From NCBI RefSeq assembly GCF_031846525.1, contig NZ_JAVRHM010000002.1:62001-126000 (forward strand): a stretch of 64,000 bases of DNA. Reading direction: 5' to 3'. The notes beneath the pieces are model-generated. The model did no database searches. It was not told the DNA's origin and was given only the letters and a program-made list of their open reading frames with translations. Source of the DNA: Autumnicola patrickiae. Its GTDB lineage: Bacteria > Bacteroidota > Bacteroidia > Flavobacteriales > Flavobacteriaceae. The number at the start of each line of letters is the position of its first letter. The first letter of the stretch is position 1. The position numbers and the translations under genes are program-made. Of the stretch, positions 54,619 to 63,462 are shown in pieces.

Positions 54619-55668
54619 TCATTTTGTAATATTTAATGTATACTGTTCTCCTTCAGAAGTTTTTAAATCGTATTCATAACCCTTCTGAATTTCAACCGGG
54701 TTTAAATCAGATTCTTCTGAAATAAGCGGGTTGCTTTCATCCAGGTGGGTTTGGTAGATCTCTGCTGATTCCTTTTTTTCTATTGCTGAAAGATATTCTG
54801 CCGCTTTAACTTCTTCATCAATACTTAGATCTTTATAGTTTTTAAAATTTGAAGCGATGGAAATATATAGTGTAGCACTATTGGCATCCTGAATTTTAAG
54901 AGATTTATTTTCTGAAGTAATTTTTCCGCCTTCAGTCTGAATTTTAGTGATCGCCAGGAATTCAACTTTACCTTCTATTCCTTCAAGATCGCTGGTTTTA
55001 CCCTGTAGTTTTAATGTCCCATTTTCAGCTGAAACTTCAGCATCTCCTGGGCGGTCCATCGTAGCTGTAAAATTTAAAGCTCCGGGTTTATCTGCTGTAA
55101 TTTGTACCACGATCACCTGATCGGGATGGGATGCGAAAACTTTAGTTTCATAGCTAACACCTCCAACTGTATAGCGGGTTGTGGTAACCGCAGTTTCCAA
55201 ATCCAGTTCCCGGTAATATTCAGTATAATTTTGGTGATTCGGAAAAGATAGTTTCAGGTTCCCTGCGGTTTGATAAGGCATTCCGTGGGAAGTTTTGCTT
55301 ATGAAATGCTGATTGACAAGCTCCTTTGCTTCTGCGCTTTTTCCTTCAAACAGAAGTTTCTGCACTTCGGGTAAATAGGTTTTGGCTTCGGGATAGTCAT
55401 TCCGGTTAGGCTGTCCTGCCCAGATCGTATTTTCATTTAATTGAATGATCTCTTCCTGTGGATCTCCATAAACCATTGCACCAAGGCGTCCGTTTCCTAG
55501 GGGAAGTGCCTCTACCCATTTTTCAGCAGGCTTATTATACCAGAGTTTTAATTGGGAATTTTGACTCCAGGATTGAAAAGGTGAGATCAAAAACAGCATT
55601 CCCAGAATTACAGAAAACCCATAATTGAAAATATAACTTTTTGAAATTTTAATCTTACCAATGCTCAT
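54619..55668 (-). CDS. Short GH95-like protein lacking the catalytic barrel
   Basis: 349 residues; intact GH95 enzymes are usually near 800. The signal peptide and N-terminal beta-sandwich domain are present (LKLWYNKPAEKWVEALPLGN, IQLNENTIWAGQPNRNDYPE, through about residue 310). Right after EKKESAEIYQTHL the sequence jumps to DESNPLISEESDL and a C-terminal tail (KGYEYDLKTSEGEQYTL). The (alpha/alpha)6 barrel that holds the catalytic residues is missing without breaking the frame. GH95 acts as alpha-fucosidase or alpha-L-galactosidase; this product cannot. It may be a sugar-binding relic or a pseudogene. The decayed copy at 35713-36125 has the same junction. Confidence 0.75.
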   Translation of the reverse strand: MSIGKIKISKSYIFNYGFSVILGMLFLISPFQSWSQNSQLKLWYNKPAEKWVEALPLGNGRLGAMVYGDPQEEIIQLNENTIWAGQPNRNDYPEAKTYLPEVQKLLFEGKSAEAKELVNQHFISKTSHGMPYQTAGNLKLSFPNHQNYTEYYRELDLETAVTTTRYTVGGVSYETKVFASHPDQVIVVQITADKPGALNFTATMDRPGDAEVSAENGTLKLQGKTSDLEGIEGKVEFLAITKIQTEGGKITSENKSLKIQDANSATLYISIASNFKNYKDLSIDEEVKAAEYLSAIEKKESAEIYQTHLDESNPLISEESDLNPVEIQKGYEYDLKTSEGEQYTLNITK

Positions 55669-55673
55669 CCCTT

Positions 55674-57032
55674 CTATTTTTCAAATAGCACCCAGTCTAC
55701 TTCAACTCCGGCACCACTTTTAAGTTGCACGATAAGATCCTGAACAGCTGTTGCTTCAGATTTTACAGGAGCCGAGAAAACATCCCATTCTCCGCCTTTT
55801 TGGATGGTTACTTCAACAACATCCTCATCGTTCTCACCTGTCAGTTTCAGCACTACAGTACCGCCGGTTAAAGATCTTGCTCTTATTTTGGCAATTTTCG
55901 GCCTTTCTGTCCCAAAATCGACCTTATTATATCTTACCCAGGCATCAGGTTTATTTAAAACCACTTTCCAACCCTGGAAGGGATCAAGCCTGTCTAAAAA
56001 AACTGAAGCAGCGCCATAGTTGCTCTTTGCGCTATAGCGGTCTACCTGGATTTCAGAAGTACTAGAAGTAATTCCAACTCCCCGTTTAGTTGGAGTCACT
56101 TTCCTTATGTTACCATTCTCTTCAAAGAACAAACTATCGGCACGAATGGAGCGGTTCTTATCAAAATCGGGGGAAAGATCATTATCGTGATAAAATAAGT
56201 ACCACTGATCTTTATAATTTACGATGGAATGATGATTGGTCCAGGTACCCGAAGCCGATTCATCCATAATAACCCCCTGATGGGTAAAAGGCCCCATTGG
56301 ATTATCTGAAGTTCCATATTCCAGCCTTTCGGTATTATTGGGAACGTGGGGATAGGTCATATAGAAAGTCCCGTTTCTTTTGAAAACAAAAGGTCCTTCA
56401 ATATGCCCTTTTTGAGGGATCTCCTCGAAAGTCTTTATTTCTGAATCCAGCTCCAGCATATTATCCTTCAGTTTTGCACCATAAATTTTTCCACGGGACC
56501 AGTACAAATAAGCCTGCCCGTCTTTATCAATAAAAACATTGGGATCTATGCCTTCCACACCTTCAATGTGGTTTGGCTGTGGCTTATAAGGTCCTTCAGG
56601 TTTGTCGGCAATGGCTACCCCGATGGAAAAACCTTTTTCCCCGTCTCCGGCGTCTTTGAGTCTGGTGGGAAAATAGAAGTAAAATTTGCCATTTTTGGAT
56701 ACTGCATCAGGCGCCCACATACTGTAAGCCTTAGGATCTGCCCATGGCACATCTTTTTGATCCAGAATTTTCCCGTGATCTGTCCAATTGGTAAGATTTT
56801 CCGAAGAAAACACATGGTAATCGGCCATATTGAACCATTCGGCACGGCCTTCGCCTTCCGGCGGCACAATATCGTGGGAAGGAAATACATAGAGTTTTCC
56901 GTTAAATACCCTTGCCGTAGGATCTGCTGTGAACTGATCCATAATCAGCGGATTCTGTGCAAAAGCATTTACTGATAGGAAAAATATAATCAGACTAAGA
57001 GATATCGTTTTCGGGATATTTAAATTTTTCAT
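55674..57032 (-). CDS. GH43 enzyme with C-terminal CBM6-like domain
   Basis: 452 residues from the ATG at 57032; the longer start at 57056 would overlap the upstream gene, and the signal peptide (ISLSLIIFFLSVNAFAQ) fits the shorter one. GH43 domain about 28-320: Asp37 in FTADPTARV, GIDPNVFIDKDG and Glu in IEGPFVFKRNG. A CBM6-type carbohydrate-binding module follows (about 325-452: GAASVFLDRLDPFQGWKVV, ending VEVDWVLFEK). The family likely removes arabinose or xylose from xylan. It has no counterpart in locus A and starts two bases before the stop of the next gene. Confidence 0.87.
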   Translation of the reverse strand: MKNLNIPKTISLSLIIFFLSVNAFAQNPLIMDQFTADPTARVFNGKLYVFPSHDIVPPEGEGRAEWFNMADYHVFSSENLTNWTDHGKILDQKDVPWADPKAYSMWAPDAVSKNGKFYFYFPTRLKDAGDGEKGFSIGVAIADKPEGPYKPQPNHIEGVEGIDPNVFIDKDGQAYLYWSRGKIYGAKLKDNMLELDSEIKTFEEIPQKGHIEGPFVFKRNGTFYMTYPHVPNNTERLEYGTSDNPMGPFTHQGVIMDESASGTWTNHHSIVNYKDQWYLFYHDNDLSPDFDKNRSIRADSLFFEENGNIRKVTPTKRGVGITSSTSEIQVDRYSAKSNYGAASVFLDRLDPFQGWKVVLNKPDAWVRYNKVDFGTERPKIAKIRARSLTGGTVVLKLTGENDEDVVEVTIQKGGEWDVFSAPVKSEATAVQDLIVQLKSGAGVEVDWVLFEK

Positions 57033-57033
57033 T

Positions 57034-58596
57034 TTAATTATTTTTTTCAGCTTCAATTTTAAAGTAATCGAAATCTACGTGACCCCCAGATTCTTTGGTA
57101 GCGTAGTTGAACAACGCAAACCTGTACCCCATAAAGTGCGGAAGCGTGTAGGACATTTTAAGTTCGTTGCCTATAGCTTTCCAGTTTTCACCATCAAGAC
57201 TAAAGTAAAATTCTGCTGTATCTTTCCTGTCTTGAAAATCACCAACAGCCTTAAGGTAAAGCTCCTCCTGATTCAAAGGAATACTTTCCACCTCAACGGG
57301 TTCTTCGGAAGCTCCATTGACCATAATAATGTGCTTCTTATTATTTAGCATTTTAGCTCCTACAAATCCAAAATTATTCTGAAGCAATCCAAGTCCAGCA
57401 TAATCCCCGTCCTTCATTCCTGAAAGATCAACTTTTGTAATTGCAGAACTTTTGGGACCAATGGTTCTTTGGGTTAAAGTGTTTCGGGTATCTAAAAATG
57501 AAGAATCTACCCTGTCGGTAGTCAATCTAAGATAGCCTTCGCGGTCTTCTACCGTCCAGAATTCCGGCTGCGGATTGTGGTTCCATTGCCAGACCAAAGG
57601 CAAATTTCGATCACCGGAATTTCTATTGAAATCATCTGAAGCAACAATCCCCGGAATTAATCCTTCACTTGCGGGTAGATCCAAAGTCTCAGGTACCTTG
57701 CCATTTTTGCCTAATATCGGCCAGCCATATTTCCATTCCACCGGAACCAGATATGGAATACGCCCTACTGCGCCATAATCCCGGAATAAATAAGCATACC
57801 AATCCCCTTTAGGTGTGTCAAGTAGACCGCCCTGTGCCACCCCTTTATCCTGAAAAGCGAGCTTTCCTTCGTAAGGTCCAGTAATTTTATCGGCCCGGTG
57901 AATAATAACTGTTCTCATCCCGTCTCTCGGCCAGGCGATATTAAATAAATAATACTTTTCGTTAACTTTAAATATTTGAGATCCTTCGGCATGTAGGATA
58001 TAGTCAGAACCAATCGGTTTAGTAGCATTTTCAATTATAACCCGCTCTGTACCTTCTTTTACTCCTGAAAGATCCTCTTTAAGCTCTACTATATTCAATT
58101 TTCCGCCACCCCAAATGAGGTAAGTTTTCCCGTCTTCATCAAAAAATAAGGTGTTATCGTGAAAAGAGGGTGCAAAAGAAATTTCTTCCCAGCTACCATT
58201 TTCAATATCATTTGTTTTAAAAATATGCGTTTTTCCTGTAGTGCTTGCAAAAGTTGAAACGTAAAAAGTTTCGTTGTGGTAACGTAAACTACTCGCCCAG
58301 GATCCGGCACCATACGCATTTTCTCCATTTTCTAACTCAAGCGCATTCTCATCTCCCAGAGTATCGTAAGCATAATTAATTATCTCCCAATTCACCAAAT
58401 CGGTAGATTTCATTATTGGTACCCCCGGACTCATATGCATCGTGGTACTGCTCATATAATAGTTTTCACCTACTCGAATAATAGAGATATCGGGAACATC
58501 GGCGTGGATTATGGGATTTTGAGCCTGCTCTTGTGCAACAATTGGATTTCCCAGAAGCAGACTTAAAATTATAAGGACTACATGTACTTTATTCAT
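57034..58596 (-). CDS. GH43 beta-xylosidase-like enzyme with C-terminal beta-sandwich
   Basis: 520 residues from the ATG at 58596, where the signal peptide MNKVHVVLIILSLLLGNPIV begins; the frame extends upstream to 58641 and overlaps the GH97 gene there. GH43 domain about 28-325: HADVPDISIIRVGENYYMSS with the base Asp, FHDNTLFFDEDG (the usual DP of motif two is DN), and HAEGSQIFKVNEKYYLF with the acid Glu. The C-terminal ~190 residues form the xylosidase-type beta-sandwich. The changed second motif may alter activity; similar changes occur in some GH43 subfamilies. Confidence 0.82.
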   Translation of the reverse strand: MNKVHVVLIILSLLLGNPIVAQEQAQNPIIHADVPDISIIRVGENYYMSSTTMHMSPGVPIMKSTDLVNWEIINYAYDTLGDENALELENGENAYGAGSWASSLRYHNETFYVSTFASTTGKTHIFKTNDIENGSWEEISFAPSFHDNTLFFDEDGKTYLIWGGGKLNIVELKEDLSGVKEGTERVIIENATKPIGSDYILHAEGSQIFKVNEKYYLFNIAWPRDGMRTVIIHRADKITGPYEGKLAFQDKGVAQGGLLDTPKGDWYAYLFRDYGAVGRIPYLVPVEWKYGWPILGKNGKVPETLDLPASEGLIPGIVASDDFNRNSGDRNLPLVWQWNHNPQPEFWTVEDREGYLRLTTDRVDSSFLDTRNTLTQRTIGPKSSAITKVDLSGMKDGDYAGLGLLQNNFGFVGAKMLNNKKHIIMVNGASEEPVEVESIPLNQEELYLKAVGDFQDRKDTAEFYFSLDGENWKAIGNELKMSYTLPHFMGYRFALFNYATKESGGHVDFDYFKIEAEKNN

Positions 58597-58637
58597 TTCG
58601 ATTCTAATTAATCCTAAAAAACCAACTAAACAGCCAT

Positions 58638-60572
58638 TCAATTTGTAATTATAAAGCCACCCTGAGGTTGAATTGTTACTTCAAATTTTCCCTTTTTTGA
58701 TTTTATTTCTTTCTTTTCAGATTTCCCTTTTCTATTGTCATTAATAATACCGAATTTATTTCCTTCAAGTTCCGGAAGGGAAAAGCTCACTTTCTTTGCT
58801 TCTTTTGAAGCATTGATCCCGGCTACATACCACTGCTCCTTATGTCTCCTTGCTATTACGCTGTATTCGCCCGGATAACCATCAATAAAGATAGTTTCAT
58901 CCCAGTTGGTAGGAACATTTTTCATAAATTCTACGGCAAATTCAGGAGCATCTTTAAGGTTATTCGGTGTTAAAGCGAAAAACTGAACCGGCGTCTGGAA
59001 TAAAACAGCAGTTGCCAGCTGAAAAGCATCAGAAGTTTTTCTTACATTTCCACCGTCATTGGTTCGATTATACCTTTCGTTGAGAACGGTACCTCCAAAA
59101 TCCATACTTCCCACGGTATTTCTTATAAATGGATGAATTGCAGCACTTCGGGCTTCCTGGTCGTTTGCATACTGACTGAACATCAGGTTTTCTGAAGCAA
59201 GAACCGCTTCAGTACTTATAAAATTAGGGTACAGAATTTCCCATCCTCTGGGTAAAGTAGCGCCGTGAAAGATCATCATCAATCCGTGGTCATTGGCATC
59301 GGACATAATATCCTCATAAAGCTGAATGGTCTCCTGCTTATCACCACCCATAAAATCAACTTTTAAACCTTTTACGCCATTCTCCTGCAACCACTTCATT
59401 TCCTGTTTACGGGTAATTGCCCTGTGCATTTTATGCCTTGGCGTCATAGGCGCGTCATTCGCTACGCCATTGGAATTATACCATAAAAAGACATCAACGT
59501 TTTTACTGTTGGCGTATTCAATTAACTCCTCCATCCTGTCGTACCCGATTTTCTGGTCCCAAAGAGCATCTATAAGAATGTATTCATAACCCATTTCTGC
59601 AGCAAAATCGATGTAGGTCACCTGATCGTCATAATTCATACTTGCATCCTGCCACATAATCCAGCTCCATACGCCGCGTCCGAATTTATAATCCTGAGAT
59701 GCTTCATAAAGCGGCTCCACCACATCAAAAGGAATGGTGGTTTCTACAATGGGCTTTAAACTTTCTCCAATCGTAATAGTTCGCCAGGGCGTACTGAATG
59801 GAAGGGAAATGGCCGCACCTGTACTTCCAAAATTATTATTTTCGGTACTATCGGGAAAAGCGATCGTGTATTCCCCTTCAGCATTGGGGTCGCTGAGATG
59901 AGCACCCACATAAGTTCCGTCCACTCCTGTTTCGGAAAGCAGGATCCAATGATCTTCAGTTTTAAATAAACCTGGAAATGTATAGCCCATATTATGAGCT
60001 GAAGCTGCGGTGATCTCCTGATCTAAATAATAACCCTCTTCGTAACTGGGCTTGGTACGCTGGAAACCAACCATAGATTTGGACTGAGGCGTAAGAAAGC
60101 TTTTTGCTGTATTTGGGAAATTGAATCCGGTAAATTCTTTCGTCACCACGTGAGCTATGGTGTCGCTGTATTTATGGAGATGGTATCTAATAGCAATATC
60201 ATTATTACTTACCCGGAAAATTACATCCATTTTTCGCCCTTTTTGAGTGGTAAAAGTGGCGGTTAGTTCCTGTGCATTGTAATTTATTTCTGAATCTTTC
60301 AGCTTTTGGGATTCATAATTCTTTTCTATAGAATTAGTCTTACTTCCTTCAAAGTTCAAAGCGTCGGAATAATCCGAAATATTAGTTTTAAGGCCCAGCC
60401 GGGATTTTTCCAAAACCACTTCATTATTATAAAGCACGGTATATGTGGGTATTCCTGATTCTATGTATACATCTAATTTTAAGGCATCATTAGGACTCTT
60501 AACAGTCGCTTCCTGTGCCATTACAAATGGAAAAACGCCCATTAGGCAGATAACAAAAAAAAAGTTCTTCAT
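58638..60572 (-). CDS. GH97 glycosidase, retaining alpha-galactosidase-like type
   Basis: 644 residues with a signal peptide (1-19). N-terminal beta-sandwich about 20-275 (LKLDVYIESGIPTYTVLYNN, EKSRLGLKTN), barrel about 290-545 (GVWSWIMWQDASMNYDDQ, YILIDALWD, VFLWYNSNG), then a C-terminal beta domain. Asp406 in KGLKVDFMGGDK is the nucleophile seen in the retaining GH97 group (alpha-galactosidases such as BT1871) rather than the Glu base of the inverting SusB group. In xylan loci this activity removes galactose decorations. It lies between GH10 and GH43, with a 22-base gap to GH10. Confidence 0.87.
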   Translation of the reverse strand: MKNFFFVICLMGVFPFVMAQEATVKSPNDALKLDVYIESGIPTYTVLYNNEVVLEKSRLGLKTNISDYSDALNFEGSKTNSIEKNYESQKLKDSEINYNAQELTATFTTQKGRKMDVIFRVSNNDIAIRYHLHKYSDTIAHVVTKEFTGFNFPNTAKSFLTPQSKSMVGFQRTKPSYEEGYYLDQEITAASAHNMGYTFPGLFKTEDHWILLSETGVDGTYVGAHLSDPNAEGEYTIAFPDSTENNNFGSTGAAISLPFSTPWRTITIGESLKPIVETTIPFDVVEPLYEASQDYKFGRGVWSWIMWQDASMNYDDQVTYIDFAAEMGYEYILIDALWDQKIGYDRMEELIEYANSKNVDVFLWYNSNGVANDAPMTPRHKMHRAITRKQEMKWLQENGVKGLKVDFMGGDKQETIQLYEDIMSDANDHGLMMIFHGATLPRGWEILYPNFISTEAVLASENLMFSQYANDQEARSAAIHPFIRNTVGSMDFGGTVLNERYNRTNDGGNVRKTSDAFQLATAVLFQTPVQFFALTPNNLKDAPEFAVEFMKNVPTNWDETIFIDGYPGEYSVIARRHKEQWYVAGINASKEAKKVSFSLPELEGNKFGIINDNRKGKSEKKEIKSKKGKFEVTIQPQGGFIITN

Positions 60573-60594
60573 TTCTAAATTAAATTTTGTAGGG

Positions 60595-61743
60595 TTATTT
60601 TGTTGAAGCCAGTTTTACAAGGGCATTCACAACAGGTTTTGGATTATTCTCACGATCAAATAATAATGGATAATCGGTTCTGCCTCTAACCGGCCAATTG
60701 TTCTTCCAGGAATTACCATCGTTTACCCCCCAAAGCGCAACTCTGGTAATTTTATCCTCATGTTTTAGAAAAAGTTTAAAAAACTCTACATATCTATTAA
60801 CAAATTGCTGCTCAACATTGCCGGGCAAACCATCAGGAAAGGGATTCATTTCATCTTCATACTCGTAACTGTCTGAAATCTCTGCCCCGGCATCCCCCCA
60901 AGGTGATGGTAAAACGCTCAGGTCCAATTCTGTGATCATTACCTTTCCCAGCTTCCCGTAATCTTCTATGCTTTTTTCAAATTCCCTGATATCAGGATTA
61001 TTGAGCCCTATATGACCCTGCATTCCTATCCCGTGAACAGTAACACCTTCACTTTGGAGCTTCTTTACCATTCTAACTACTCCGGCACGTTTTCCAGGAA
61101 TTGCCATAGAGTAATCATTATAATAAAGCTCCGCGTCGGGGTCGGCTTCGTGGGCAAATTCAAAAGCCAGCTTTATAAAATCTTCACCTAAAATCTCGAA
61201 AAACTTACTTTTTCGGTAACTGCCATCGTCTTCAATAGCCTCATTTACGACATCCCAGGAATGAATTCTGCCTTTATAACGTCCAACTACCGTATGGATA
61301 TGATCTTTCATTCTTTGAGTTAGCACTTCCTTGGAAACCGTATTTCCATCCTCACCTTTAAAGAACCAGTCAGGTGCCTGGGAATGCCATATTAAAGTGT
61401 GCCCATGGATGTGCATATTATTTTCTTCACCGATCTTCACAAATTCATCGGCAAGTTCAAAATTGAATTCCCCTTCATTAGGCTGAATTCTTGCACTTTT
61501 CATAATGTTCTCGGCAACAATGGAATTGAAATTTTCTGTGGCAACCTTAAGTTCTTCAGGCTGTCTCCCCCTAATTTGCCAGGCATTTAAAGTAGTCCCA
61601 ATCAAAAATTTATCTTTATAAGCTTCCTTCAAGCTTATTCCTTTCCTGATTACTGTAGAGTCTAACCCCCCGGCTTCATTATTTGCCATTATAAGACTGC
61701 AGCTTAAGAAGAAAAGCAGAGTAAGTAGTTTATTTATTTTCAT
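60595..61743 (-). CDS. GH10 endo-beta-1,4-xylanase
   Basis: 382 residues from the ATG at 61743 (a longer frame to 61758 is possible). A signal peptide is followed by a GH10 barrel: NEGEFNFELADEFVKIGEEN, HGHTLIWHSQAPDWFF, acid/base Glu168 in HSWDVVNEAIED, MQGHIGLNNPDI, and nucleophile Glu272 in VMITELDLSVLP. The ending VALWGVNDGNSW matches the last barrel strand. Both catalytic residues are present. It is the first enzyme gene of the locus B operon and the only endo-acting xylanase in the window; locus A has none. Confidence 0.92.
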   Translation of the reverse strand: MKINKLLTLLFFLSCSLIMANNEAGGLDSTVIRKGISLKEAYKDKFLIGTTLNAWQIRGRQPEELKVATENFNSIVAENIMKSARIQPNEGEFNFELADEFVKIGEENNMHIHGHTLIWHSQAPDWFFKGEDGNTVSKEVLTQRMKDHIHTVVGRYKGRIHSWDVVNEAIEDDGSYRKSKFFEILGEDFIKLAFEFAHEADPDAELYYNDYSMAIPGKRAGVVRMVKKLQSEGVTVHGIGMQGHIGLNNPDIREFEKSIEDYGKLGKVMITELDLSVLPSPWGDAGAEISDSYEYEDEMNPFPDGLPGNVEQQFVNRYVEFFKLFLKHEDKITRVALWGVNDGNSWKNNWPVRGRTDYPLLFDRENNPKPVVNALVKLASTK

Positions 61744-61991
61744 AGCTGTATTTTTCAAGACCTGTATCCAACATAACTTTATTATTATAATATTCAGAAA
61801 TTTGGCAATCTACTAAAATGTCTTCCAGATCCCCCGGGCAAATCGGTTAAATTTAATGAAGGAATTGTTTTATTAAAGAACTTCCAATCCGCAAAGAATA
61901 ACAGAGATCTACCGTGATCTTAAAATATAAATAGTATAATCCTAAAATAGTACTAAAGAATAAAGCTTTTCATTTGCTTATTTAAGCAAAT
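61744..61991. other. Spacer between LacI-B and the GH10 gene
   Basis: 248 bases, AT-rich. No gene or clear hairpin seen. It may hold a second promoter for the GH10-led operon; a CCCCCGGG at about 61833 stands out from the AT-rich surroundings. Confidence 0.35.
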
Positions 61992-62996
61992 TTAAACTGT
62001 TGATTCTTCGTGAAGAAGAGAAGTCTGCAATTTACAAGAAGCAACATCACAATCTATTTCGTTTTCAATCCTATTTATGAGGGTTTTTATAGCCAGGACC
62101 CCCTGCTCAGCAGGTTTCTGATCAATAGCAATGAAAGATGGAAAGTAATTTTCTTCAATTAAACCAGTAGAAAATCCAGTAATAGAAATATCCTTTGGTA
62201 AATTATATTTCCACTTCTGTAAATTTTTAATTAATTGAATAGCAGTTAATTCATCAGAAATTAAAATTCCATCAATTTCATTTGATTTAAGACTTAACTT
62301 AAAATCCTCAAGAAAAACCTTTGTATTACGGTACTCTAAACAAGAAGACTTGCCATTTAAATTTAAAACTGCACTTATATATCCATTTTTCCGCTGTTCA
62401 TTACTACCTGTTTCTGTTGACCCTGAAATGTAAAGAATTCTTTTTCTACCGGACATAAATAGTTCCTGTGTAGCTTTATAAGTTTCCCCAAAATCATCAA
62501 TATCAATTTTATCACAAGTGATATTATCAATCGTTCTACCGAACAGAACCATTGGCAGTTTTAATTGCTTCAATTTATTTAAATGAGTAATATTAGCCGA
62601 AACCTGTGTCTCATAGGCAGGAGATATAACAACCCCATCTACCTGTCTCTGGATAAGAAAATCAATATTCTCTCTTTCTTTCTTTACCGATTCATCAGAA
62701 ATACATGCTACTATTCTAAAATCGTTCTTATTAGCTTCATTAATCATGCTTTCAAGTGCCTGAGAAAAAAAACTTATTTGCATAGTGGGAATAATAACTC
62801 CTATTGTTTTCCTTTTCTTAATTTTTGGTTTTGGCGTATAATGATTTGGAACATAATTGTAAAAAGCTGCAACTTTTTTTACTCTTTCCTTTGTTTCAGA
62901 ACTTATTTCGCTACTATTACTTAAAGATTTCGATATAGTAGCTGGAGATAATCCTAATAATTCTGAAAGGGCTTTTAATGTTATTTTTTCTCTCAT
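61992..62996 (-). CDS. LacI-family transcriptional regulator, locus B
   Basis: 334 residues. A complete HTH is present (LKALSELLGLSPATISKSLSNSSEISSETKERV with the hinge PNHY), then a periplasmic-binding-protein-like effector domain (KTIGVIIPTMQISFFSQALE, QRQVDGVVISP, GRKRILYISGS, PKDISITGFSTG). It should bind an oligosaccharide or sugar and control the nearby enzyme genes. It is the intact relative of 36135-37100. A GTTACA direct repeat lies 360 bases upstream, so the HTCS may activate this gene. Confidence 0.88.
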   Translation of the reverse strand: MREKITLKALSELLGLSPATISKSLSNSSEISSETKERVKKVAAFYNYVPNHYTPKPKIKKRKTIGVIIPTMQISFFSQALESMINEANKNDFRIVACISDESVKKERENIDFLIQRQVDGVVISPAYETQVSANITHLNKLKQLKLPMVLFGRTIDNITCDKIDIDDFGETYKATQELFMSGRKRILYISGSTETGSNEQRKNGYISAVLNLNGKSSCLEYRNTKVFLEDFKLSLKSNEIDGILISDELTAIQLIKNLQKWKYNLPKDISITGFSTGLIEENYFPSFIAIDQKPAEQGVLAIKTLINRIENEIDCDVASCKLQTSLLHEESTV

Positions 62997-63462
62997 AATT
63001 TTTAATTGTTCGTAATAATTATCCCTTTTTAATCAATTAAAAAAGCGGAATGTGTTTCTGAAATCTATTTTTTAAAGTAACAGGTTGCCACATCATAACT
63101 GAATAAGATTATATACATCGTAATATGATTGATGTCAGAACCAGTAAATTCCACTTAACTTTTCCTAACTAAAACACATAAATAGCTTATTATATCTTCC
63201 TCTTATTTCTATGACAAAAACAACCTGTTTTGCAAGTTCTTCTTAATTTAATTTATATTTTTATTCAGTAAAGCTGAATTCTTAGACTTAAGAAAACTTT
63301 TTGAAACACCCATGCACGAATGTACTTCAATCATTGATACTGTGGAGGTTGAACTGTTACAATTTCTTTCTGCTATGTTACATTTTGAGGAAAAATGATC
63401 CGCAGGTTAAAAAAATGTATGATATCAATTTTATTCAGAAACTTTATTCATCCTGAAATTTT
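62997..63462. other. Region upstream of LacI-B
   Basis: 466 bases without a gene. Positions 63080-63385 are similar to 37220-37510 upstream of LacI-A and include the GTTACA repeat. Similarity ends near 63390, the right limit of the duplication. Confidence 0.5.
63356..63382. promoter_or_regulatory. GTTACA-N15-GTTACA direct repeat (candidate HTCS operator upstream of LacI-B)
   Basis: GTTACA at 63356 and 63377, 21 bases apart, followed by TTTTGAGG. Both half-sites are exact, whereas the locus A copy has one change. Confidence 0.6.
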
